11,503 bases of DNA, from the NCBI GenBank assembly GCA_947589525.1, contig CANQAW010000040.1:1-11503 (forward strand), given 5' to 3'. This stretch comes from Candidatus Gastranaerophilales bacterium. GTDB taxonomy: Bacteria; Cyanobacteriota; Vampirovibrionia; Gastranaerophilales; Gastranaerophilaceae. A program made the translations under genes and the position numbers. The notes beneath the pieces were generated by a model. It was not told the origin of the DNA and made no database searches. It saw only the letters and a program-made list of their open reading frames with translations. This document shows, in pieces, positions 6,839 to 11,503 of the stretch (positions are counted from its first letter, which is position 1; the number at the start of each line of letters is the position of its first letter).

Positions 6839-7786
6839 TTTTATTTTTTGGTCTAATTTAAAATACTCAATTAAATCATAAATTGAAATTAATTCGCCGT
6901 ATAGTTTTGAAAATTCTCTGCTGTCGGTCAAAGGAACATCCAAAGAAGCCAGATGAAATAAATCCTTTTGCGTCGAAAGCGCTATTAAAAGAGTTCCGTT
7001 TAAAAAAGAACAAGAAATTTCGTTAATATCAAAAGCTGTTTTTAAATTATTTAATCTTTCCATAAAAGAAGTTGTAATTAAATATCTTGCTTCAACTTCA
7101 TCTTGAGTGTAAACGTCGAATTTATCTTCAAAAATAACATCTTCAAATTGCGATTTTTTTAAGTTTTTATCAAGCCAAGGGCAGTTTTGTTTATTTTTAA
7201 GAATAACCGTTTTTGATTTAAATTTTTTGTCAATTTTAAATTTAACAATCACCCCTCGAAATTGAATTTTCGAACTTGTTCGCCTGCTTGAACTTACGGA
7301 AGCTTTATGAGTACGGGATTCTAATTCTATAATCTCAAAAGGAACATTTGCCCATGAACCTTGAAATATATCATCATAGGAAAAAGTCGAAGTTGAATTT
7401 GTTTTAAAAAGCTCGGAGAGAACTATCAACCTTTCGTCGGGCAAATATTCGCCGTAAGTGCTCCATTTTAAATCATCAAAACAAGAACACAAAGAGGGCA
7501 TGATTTTCTCTTTAATTTTATTTTCAAAAGATTTTTTAATCATTTTACAAATCAGCATAATTAAAACGTTAATGCCTATTAAAAACGATATATCCAAACT
7601 TTTAAAAACAAAAATGCCCAAAATGATAAAAACAACAATTATAGCAATGTTTGCCGTATTTATATTTTTTACAAGTCTGCGCTTTTTGAGTCTTTCCTGC
7701 TCAAATTGAGCAAGTATCGGTAAAATTTCTTTTTTGTATTTTTCCGCAACTTTAAAAACGATTTTATTTTTCTGCTCTTTATTCAT
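6833..7786 (-). CDS. DUF3137 membrane protein
   Basis: A 317-residue protein that I recognise as DUF3137 from its pattern: YDDIFQGSW (137-145), FRGVIVKF (176-183) and FEDKFDVYTQDEVEARYLI (219-237) followed by TTSFMERL. Two hydrophobic segments (about 45-61 and 65-80) near the N-terminus form a hairpin anchor. A basic stretch (KKRR, 34-37) precedes the first, so both the N-terminus and the large C-terminal domain probably lie in the cytoplasm. The biochemical role of the family is unknown to me. DUF3137 genes are often found beside lemA, and here the start codon lies 11 bases after the lemA stop. No strong ribosome site is visible before ATG 7786, so translation may depend on the lemA gene ahead of it. 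A plus-strand reading inside this gene is only a shadow of it. Confidence 0.85.
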   Translation of the reverse strand: MNKEQKNKIVFKVAEKYKKEILPILAQFEQERLKKRRLVKNINTANIAIIVVFIILGIFVFKSLDISFLIGINVLIMLICKMIKKSFENKIKEKIMPSLCSCFDDLKWSTYGEYLPDERLIVLSELFKTNSTSTFSYDDIFQGSWANVPFEIIELESRTHKASVSSSRRTSSKIQFRGVIVKFKIDKKFKSKTVILKNKQNCPWLDKNLKKSQFEDVIFEDKFDVYTQDEVEARYLITTSFMERLNNLKTAFDINEISCSFLNGTLLIALSTQKDLFHLASLDVPLTDSREFSKLYGELISIYDLIEYFKLDQKIKL

Positions 7787-7797
7787 AAGTTATATTT

Positions 7798-8376
7798 TTA
7801 TTTTAAATAGCTGTCCGCATTTATTGGTTGTCTTTGGACTTCTTCAATTTCAAAAAATTGTGCTCTTTTAATTTGACACATCGAAGCAACTATTGAACTC
7901 GGGAAAATATCAACTAAATTATTTAAAGCATTAACCGCAGAATTATAAAATCTTCTTGAAGCGCAAATGTGCTCTTCGACTTCGTTATAAGTCTGCATAG
8001 CAACAATCATTGTTTGGTCTGATTTTAATTGGGGATAATTTTCAACCGCAATCATAAATTGCGACATTTTTTCCTGCATTAATTTATCCAGTTCAATTTT
8101 TTGAGCAAAATTGTCGCTTCCTTTCGGAATTTTAAGAGCCTGCATTCTTAAGTTTGTTATTTCTTCCGTTAAAGTTTTTTCATGCTCCATAAATTTAGAA
8201 GCAATTTTTAAAATATTAGGAATTAAATCATATCTTTTTTTTAATTGAACATCTACGCTTGATAACGCTTCTCGGACTTTATTTGCGGATTGAATTAATC
8301 TAACGTAAGCACTATATAAACAACTAAGCACAATTACTGCGATAATCACAGTGCAACCTAATAAAGCTGCGGTCAT
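7798..8376 (-). CDS. lemA: LemA family protein
   Basis: A 192-residue protein. One membrane segment sits at the very N-terminus (about 3-25) and the rest is helical. Family signatures: VDVQLKKRYDLIPNI (41-55), VENYPQLKSD (111-120), and ASRRFYN (139-145) followed by FPSSIVA (158-164). LemA proteins are single-pass membrane proteins whose precise function is not settled; they commonly neighbour DUF3137 or TPM-domain proteins. I chose ATG 8376 because AAGGAG lies exactly 6 bases upstream. A TTG 15 bases further up would start inside the region just before that site and is unlikely. The gene is 32 bases downstream of the HD-GYP gene and 11 bases upstream of DUF3137, so the three are probably one operon. 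Confidence 0.93.
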   Translation of the reverse strand: MTAALLGCTVIIAVIVLSCLYSAYVRLIQSANKVREALSSVDVQLKKRYDLIPNILKIASKFMEHEKTLTEEITNLRMQALKIPKGSDNFAQKIELDKLMQEKMSQFMIAVENYPQLKSDQTMIVAMQTYNEVEEHICASRRFYNSAVNALNNLVDIFPSSIVASMCQIKRAQFFEIEEVQRQPINADSYLK

Positions 8377-8408
8377 TTCTCTCTCCTTCAAACAAAACTT
8401 ATATTTTA

Positions 8409-9551
8409 CTATTTAATTTCTTTATATAAAGAAGAATATTTTGTATAGTATTCTTCAGGATGTTCTTTTGCGGCTTTAATGGTCTGCTCTATTTCAACAA
8501 ATTTAGAAGCAAGCACGGGGTCAAATTGAGCACCTGCACATTTCTGAATTTCTTGTATTGCTATTTCATGACTTAATGCTTTTCTGTAAGAACGGGTCGA
8601 AGTCATAGCATCATAAGTATCCGCTATTGCAATAATTCTTGCGCTGAACGGTATATTTTCACCTTGAAGCTTATCGGGATATCCTCTGCCGTCCCAGCGT
8701 TCGTGGTGGTGTTTTATACCCGGAGCAATGTTTTCAAGCTTTTTAATGCTTGAAATTAACTTTTCACTGTTAGAGGGGTGAGTTTTCATAATAACAAATT
8801 CTTCGTCGGATAATTTTCCCGCTTTGCATAATATTGCCTGCGGAATGGCAATTTTTCCTATATCGTGTAAAAGTCCTGAAATTTCAATCATTTCCAGCTG
8901 ATTTTCAGGCACGTTTATATATTTTGCAAGAATTATTGAATATAAAGTTACACGCATGGAATGACCATGTGTATATTCATCTTTGGCATCAAGCGCCGAA
9001 GCAATTGATTTAATTGTTTTGTAGAATAATTCTTTTAAATCTTTCAAAATAGAGGATTTTGAGCTTGCAAGGTCAAACTTATCAATTCCGTTTTTAATAA
9101 CTTCGGACAATTCTTCGGGGTTAAACGGTTTTAAAACATATTGAAATAAATTACACTTATTTACGGCATCCGTTATAATTTCAATATCTGAAAACCCTGT
9201 CAGGAGAATTTTTATAACGTCGGGTGCAATTGAATTTGCCTCTTCCAAAAATTTAGTACCTTCCATTATAGGCATTTTGTGGTCGGAAACAATCAAAGAA
9301 ACGCTATCTAAGTTTTCCTTTAAAACTTCCAAACCTTCAAGCCCGTTTGAGGCGGTTAAAATTTTATACTTTCCTCTTAAAGTTCTTTTTAAAAGCTGCA
9401 GGTTATTTATTTCATCATCAACTATTAAAACCGTATGGTCACTGTTATTTGATTTGGTATGAATAAGCTCTTTTACACTCTCAGCTAAAAAATCTGTTTT
9501 TAAGTTTAACACTTTTATAAATTCCTCTTTTGTCAGATTAGTTATCGGCAT
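8409..9551 (-). CDS. Response regulator with HD-GYP output domain (predicted cyclic-di-GMP phosphodiesterase)
   Basis: A 380-residue protein. After about 38 residues of unassigned sequence comes a receiver domain (about 40-157): acidic Asp45/Asp46 (VLIVDDE), phospho-acceptor Asp90 (LIVSDHKMP), Thr118 (LLTGF) and Lys141 (LKPF). The HD-GYP domain follows (about 180-350): HGHSMRV (195-201), LLHDIGKIAIP (227-237), HHHERWDGRGYP (281-292) and IIAIADTYDAMTS (306-318). The metal-binding HD pair (229-230) and the GYP motif are intact, so it should cleave cyclic di-GMP or a related dinucleotide. No sensor kinase or GGDEF protein lies in the window, so its partner is elsewhere. The ATG at 9551 is preferred to a TTG three codons upstream; the ribosome site is weak. 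A likely promoter lies at 9604-9632. Confidence 0.95.
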   Translation of the reverse strand: MPITNLTKEEFIKVLNLKTDFLAESVKELIHTKSNNSDHTVLIVDDEINNLQLLKRTLRGKYKILTASNGLEGLEVLKENLDSVSLIVSDHKMPIMEGTKFLEEANSIAPDVIKILLTGFSDIEIITDAVNKCNLFQYVLKPFNPEELSEVIKNGIDKFDLASSKSSILKDLKELFYKTIKSIASALDAKDEYTHGHSMRVTLYSIILAKYINVPENQLEMIEISGLLHDIGKIAIPQAILCKAGKLSDEEFVIMKTHPSNSEKLISSIKKLENIAPGIKHHHERWDGRGYPDKLQGENIPFSARIIAIADTYDAMTSTRSYRKALSHEIAIQEIQKCAGAQFDPVLASKFVEIEQTIKAAKEHPEEYYTKYSSLYKEIK

Positions 9552-9574
9552 AAAAACCAAAAACTTTAATTTTT

Positions 9575-9597
9575 TGTTAATAAATGTTAAGATAACA
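9575..9597. promoter_or_regulatory. Candidate operator: two phased TGTTAA copies, the second part of an inverted repeat
   Basis: TGTTAA occurs at 9575-9580 and 9585-9590, exactly 10 bases (about one helical turn) apart. The second copy opens a perfect inverted repeat, TGTTA-AGA-TAACA (9585-9597). It lies over and just downstream of the predicted transcription start of the HD-GYP gene, where a repressor could act. The region is AT-rich, so chance is a real alternative. Confidence 0.25.
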
Positions 9598-9603
9598 CTT
9601 AAA

Positions 9604-9632
9604 ATTTAATACGGAATGTAATAAAAAGTCAA
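9604..9632 (-). promoter_or_regulatory. Candidate sigma-70-type promoter of the HD-GYP/lemA/DUF3137 group
   Basis: On the minus strand a TTGACT -35 box (9627-9632) is followed after 17 bases by TTAAAT (9604-9609) as a weaker -10 box. Transcription would start near 9597, leaving a leader of about 45 bases before the ATG at 9551. Confidence 0.35.
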
Positions 9633-9655
9633 ACTACAAATGAATTAAAAACCAC

Positions 9656-9681
9656 AAGCTCGATATTAAAATATCGAGCTT
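9656..9681. terminator. Perfect 26-base palindrome, possible bidirectional terminator
   Basis: The arms AAGCTCGATATT (9656-9667) and AATATCGAGCTT (9670-9681) pair fully around two bases. A T-rich tract follows on both strands: TTTTTT after a 6-base offset on plus, and TTTTT after GTGG on minus. It lies downstream of the RHH gene (minus strand) and just upstream of the HD-GYP promoter, so ending the RHH transcript is the likeliest role. The offset T tracts make it weaker than a classic terminator, and a binding site or the edge of a dispersed repeat remains possible. Confidence 0.5.
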
Positions 9682-9692
9682 AGATAATTTTT

Positions 9693-9739
9693 TCCTTATT
9701 CTCGCCTGCCATAGCGTTTGTTTGGCAGTCCTTATTCTC
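9693..9739. repeat. Two 11-base direct repeats flanking a small hairpin
   Basis: TCCTTATTCTC occurs at 9693-9703 and again at 9729-9739, 36 bases apart. Between them CTGCCA (9706-9711) and TGGCAG (9723-9728) can form a 6-bp stem with an 11-base loop. The block lies directly between the palindrome and the end of the RHH gene and is richer in GC than its surroundings. It could be a folded 3' untranslated region, a regulatory RNA, or a copy of a short dispersed element. Confidence 0.6.
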
Positions 9740-9775
9740 TTTAGCAAATCTTATATTATTAATCCTGCTTTATTT

Positions 9776-9964
9776 TTAATCGAGCAAAGCTTCCAAAATT
9801 GTAGCATTTTTATTAGCAATTGAACTTTCTCTTATTTTAGAGCGATTTATATATGTTCTTAGTGCTTCTCTGATAAGCTCGCTTCTTGTACGATTTTCGC
9901 CTTGTGCAACAGAATCGATTTGTGTTAAAAACTTTTCGGGCATTGAAATCAGTACTCTTGCCAT
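9776..9964 (-). CDS. Ribbon-helix-helix (CopG-type) DNA-binding protein
   Basis: A 62-residue protein with the classic RHH layout: a beta strand at the N-terminus (MARVLISMP, 1-9), helix A (about 9-21), a turn, and helix B in NRTRSELIREALRTYI (24-39). It should dimerise, insert the paired strands into the major groove and act as a small repressor. Such proteins are often antitoxins, but no toxin gene follows: the next 215 bases hold only repeats, and the convergent side holds a zinc-ribbon gene. I therefore call it an orphan regulator rather than half of a toxin pair. The start is secure: AAGGAG lies 6 bases before ATG 9964. It may control its own promoter. Confidence 0.88.
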   Translation of the reverse strand: MARVLISMPEKFLTQIDSVAQGENRTRSELIREALRTYINRSKIRESSIANKNATILEALLD

Positions 9965-9991
9965 TCTACTCTCCTTTATAATATTTTGTAT

Positions 9992-10004
9992 TTACATCTT
10001 ACAT
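9992..10004. promoter_or_regulatory. TTACAT tandem pair upstream of the RHH gene
   Basis: Two copies of TTACAT (9992-9997 and 9999-10004) lie 7 bases apart, about 30-40 bases before the RHH start codon. RHH repressors often bind short repeats in their own promoter, so this is a possible self-regulation site. It is short and the region is AT-rich. Confidence 0.2.
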
Positions 10005-10103
10005 ATATATAAAGGATATCAATTTTAAAAAATTGCCTCGTTTATTAATTTTGTTAATATTTCTTAATAATTGATTTATTTGCGGTTATTATTAAAAGAA
10101 AAT

Positions 10104-10496
10104 ATGACCAATATACTGATAAATTTCTTAAAAAAATATAAAAAATGCTCTCATAAGAATGCTCTGCTGAATACTCAGGAAGGATACTGCCCCGATTGCG
10201 GAGAATACTTAGTCAAAAACTATTACATAGTAAGGTGCGCATGCTGTAAAGTTAAGAGGGAAGCAAAAATATACTGGGGTGAAATCGTCCCTGCGGATAA
10301 ATTCTGCACAAACTGCGGAAGCAGCGAATATTATATTGAAAAAACCGATAAAATAAACTTTATTGATGCAAACTGGGCAATTTATCTCAAAGAAACCGTA
10401 AACGAAACAAAAGACAGCCGAGAACATATTCAAATTTGGGTCGAAAACACGGAAAATATAAAATACATATCCGAGTGCAAAAAGAAGGACTGCTAA
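10104..10496 (+). CDS. Hypothetical cysteine-rich zinc-ribbon protein
   Basis: A predicted 130-residue cytoplasmic protein that I do not recognise. The N-terminal half carries three CxxC pairs: CPDC (Cys29/Cys32), CACC (Cys45/Cys48, with Cys47 between) and CTNC (Cys68/Cys71), plus Cys15 and His17. A plausible reading is two zinc ribbons, one from Cys15/His17 with Cys29/Cys32 and one from Cys45/Cys48 with Cys68/Cys71. The second half (about 80-120) has no cysteine and is charged, then two cysteines close the chain (125 and 130). There is no membrane segment or signal peptide. ATG 10104 is preferred to a TTG 33 bases upstream; the ribosome site is weak. It runs divergently from the RHH gene and convergently to rplT, and its last codons form one arm of a terminator hairpin. 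A role in nucleic-acid binding is possible but not shown. Confidence 0.75.
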   Translation: MTNILINFLKKYKKCSHKNALLNTQEGYCPDCGEYLVKNYYIVRCACCKVKREAKIYWGEIVPADKFCTNCGSSEYYIEKTDKINFIDANWAIYLKETVNETKDSREHIQIWVENTENIKYISECKKKDC

Positions 10497-10510
10497 AAAC
10501 AGTCCTTCTT
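10482..10510 (-). terminator. Intrinsic terminator of the rpmI-rplT operon
   Basis: The arms AAGAAGGACTG (10482-10492) and CAGTCCTTCTT (10500-10510) form an 11-bp perfect stem with a 7-base loop. On the minus strand the stem runs into a T tract (CTTCTTTTTG), as expected 17 bases after the rplT stop. On the plus strand no T run follows, so it points at rplT. It overlaps the end of the convergent zinc-ribbon gene, whose stop codon lies in the hairpin. Confidence 0.85.
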
Positions 10511-10526
10511 GTGATGTAAAATATAT

Positions 10527-10877
10527 TTATTTTGCGCTTTGAGCAGTTTCAACCAAAACTTTAAAAGCTTCCGGTTCATTAACGGCAAGCTCTGCTAACA
10601 TTTTTCTGTTAACTTGGATGTCTGCTTTTTTCAGCATGTTAACGAATTTAGAATAACTTATTCCCATTTCTCTTACTGCTGCATTAATTCTTACAATCCA
10701 AAGAGCACGCATGTTTCTTTTTAGGACTCTGCGGTCTCTGTATTGATATTTTAATTTTTTCATTACAGCAATATTTGCTACTTTAAATATTCTGCTTCTT
10801 GCACCTAAAAAACCTTTTGCCAGTTTTAGGATTTTTTTGTGTCTTTTTCTTAATACACTGCCACGTTTAACTCTCAT
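10527..10877 (-). CDS. rplT: 50S ribosomal protein L20
   Basis: A 116-residue protein, the normal length for bL20. It is strongly basic at the N-terminus (RVKRGSVLRKRHKKILKLAK) and has the conserved core RRVLKRNMRALWIVRINAA (53-71) and the C-terminal globular part from about residue 60. It binds 23S rRNA early in assembly of the large subunit, and in several bacteria it also represses its own operon. AAGGTG lies about 6 bases before ATG 10877. The gene follows rpmI by 15 bases and ends at its own terminator. Confidence 0.98.
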   Translation of the reverse strand: MRVKRGSVLRKRHKKILKLAKGFLGARSRIFKVANIAVMKKLKYQYRDRRVLKRNMRALWIVRINAAVREMGISYSKFVNMLKKADIQVNRKMLAELAVNEPEAFKVLVETAQSAK

Positions 10878-10892
10878 AGTTTCACCTTAACC

Positions 10893-11105
10893 TTATCTTG
10901 TAAATTTCTTTTTGTACGGCAATTCTTTTGCAATCATTTTCAGATTTCCTTCAAACACTTCGGTTGTGCCGGTTAATCTGTTTTTTCTTGCACTTGATTT
11001 GTGTTCAAGCAAATGTCCTTTGCCGGCTTTTTGACGTAAAACTTTTCCTGAGCCTGTTATTTTATAACGTTTGGCAGCAGAACGGTGTGTTTTCATTTTA
11101 GGCAT
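10893..11105 (-). CDS. rpmI: 50S ribosomal protein L35
   Basis: A 70-residue basic protein with the bL35 pattern: MPKMKTHRSAAKRYKITGSG, then HLLEHKSSARKNRLTG (31-46). It is a few residues longer than the typical 64-66 because of the FEGNLKMIAKELPYKKKFTR tail. The ATG at 11105 is right because the family starts MPKMKTH and AAGGAG lies 6 bases upstream; a longer reading from 11138 would cover that site. It is the first gene of the pair with rplT. infC, which precedes rpmI in many bacteria, is not next to it. Confidence 0.97.
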   Translation of the reverse strand: MPKMKTHRSAAKRYKITGSGKVLRQKAGKGHLLEHKSSARKNRLTGTTEVFEGNLKMIAKELPYKKKFTR

Positions 11106-11162
11106 TTTATTCTCCTTTTCTTTTCCTTTATGGCACACATTAAGCCACTTCAGGTACTATTA

Positions 11163-11191
11163 ATTTTATTTAAAACAAAATTCAAAATCAA
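11163..11191 (-). promoter_or_regulatory. Candidate promoter of rpmI-rplT
   Basis: On the minus strand TTGATT (11186-11191) and TAAAAT (11163-11168) are spaced by 17 bases, close to the sigma-70 consensus. Transcription would start near 11156 and give a leader of about 50 bases. That leader holds a short GGC/GCC pairing (around 11132-11146) but no fold that I recognise as a ribosomal-protein leader. Confidence 0.5.
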
Positions 11192-11260
11192 TAGCATACG
11201 TTAAAAATTATTAAAAAATTCAAAATATAAAAAAATAATTTTAAAATAATAAAACATCTA

Positions 11261-11288
11261 TTGAAATTAAATATTAAAATACTAAAAT
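11261..11288 (+). promoter_or_regulatory. Candidate promoter of the formate/nitrite transporter gene
   Basis: TTGAAA (11261-11266) and TAAAAT (11283-11288) are spaced by 16 bases on the plus strand. The start site would fall near 11295, giving a leader of about 42 bases. I see no convincing FNR-type site beside it. Confidence 0.4.
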
Positions 11289-11336
11289 TTTCTTATCCGT
11301 ATATAGCTAAATTAACAACAAACGAGGGGAGAAAAC

Positions 11337-11503
11337 ATGTCAAATCAAGTTATTGATAACAAAGATTGTCTTGCGCCAAAAGAAGTAGCGCTTGAATTTT
11401 CAAAAAAAGTTATGCCGCAGAAAGCAAGCTACAGAAAAACTAAAATGTTTGTTCTGGCAATTGCAGCGGGTGCTTTTATAGCATACGGGGCTCAAGTCAG
11501 CTT
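11337..11503 (+). CDS. Formate/nitrite transporter (FNT) family protein, 3' end cut off
   Basis: Only the first 55 residues are inside the window. They fit the start of FocA/NirC-type channels: a soluble N-terminal helix with LAPKEVALEFSKKV (12-25), a basic stretch, and then the opening of the first membrane helix, KMFVLAIAAGAFIAYGAQVS (36-55), with the AGAFIAxGA pattern of the family. FNT proteins are pentameric channels in the inner membrane that move formate, nitrite or related small anions. Formate export would suit a fermenter that also makes acetate through the ADP-forming synthetase upstream, but the substrate cannot be fixed from this fragment. An AGGGGAG ribosome site sits 6 bases before ATG 11337. 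The gene diverges from rpmI. Confidence 0.85.
   Translation, partial: MSNQVIDNKDCLAPKEVALEFSKKVMPQKASYRKTKMFVLAIAAGAFIAYGAQVS

Noticed and set aside
9656..9739. CRISPR or insertion-sequence end
   Set aside because: There are only two short direct repeats, no spacer series, no cas genes, no transposase and no target-site duplication.
10209..10433. Minus-strand open frame inside the zinc-ribbon gene
   Set aside because: Its many Cys and Phe codons mirror the CxxC-rich plus-strand gene, which has a better structure and a sensible end at the terminator.
11106..11160. A ribosomal-protein leader or riboswitch before rpmI
   Set aside because: Only a 3-bp GGC/GCC pairing is visible in the 50-base leader, which is too little to call a structured RNA.

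Overview
This is an AT-rich window of ordinary, tightly packed chromosome. It holds twelve protein genes that I can support, two of them cut by the window edges, plus a few regulatory or structural sites. I see no rRNA, tRNA, CRISPR array, insertion sequence or prophage gene. The best guess for the host is a fermentative, non-photosynthetic relative of the cyanobacteria (Melainabacteria / Vampirovibrionia, possibly the gut order Gastranaerophilales). The grounds are the low GC content, a YvcK/CofD-like protein with an N-terminal membrane segment as in cyanobacteria, an rpmI-rplT pair without infC immediately upstream, and a fermentative gene set. This placement is inference and was not tested.

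Layout. At the left end a minus-strand pair reads from a short LamB/YcsF (PxpA-like) protein into the YvcK family gene, which runs off the window. Facing away from it, a plus-strand group encodes a GH77 4-alpha-glucanotransferase-like enzyme, a compact radical SAM protein, and a fused ADP-forming acyl/acetyl-CoA synthetase with a Cys/His-rich tail. A strong intrinsic terminator follows. Only about ten bases later comes a compact PHP-domain phosphoesterase. It meets, tail to tail with a 6-base overlap, a minus-strand group that reads HD-GYP response regulator, then LemA, then a DUF3137 membrane protein.

The next part (about 9.55-10.5 kb) holds a 215-base gap with direct and inverted repeats, an orphan ribbon-helix-helix (CopG-type) regulator, and a cysteine-rich zinc-ribbon protein of unknown function. 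The last codons of the zinc-ribbon gene form one arm of the terminator hairpin of the convergent rpmI-rplT ribosomal protein operon. At the right end a formate/nitrite transporter gene starts divergently from rpmI, and each of the two has a readable promoter.

How the genes fit together. GH77 (glycogen or maltodextrin handling), ADP-forming acetyl-CoA synthetase (ATP from acetyl-CoA with acetate release) and an FNT channel (formate export) are a coherent set for a sugar fermenter. YvcK is a carbon-metabolism and cell-envelope regulator in other bacteria. HD-GYP, LemA and DUF3137 suggest a second-messenger or membrane module of unknown output. I did not find a convincing wholly new system. The points most worth a second look are the terminator wedged between the CoA synthetase and PHP genes, the reduced YcsF protein, the Cys-rich synthetase tail, and the repeat-structured gap downstream of the orphan RHH gene.
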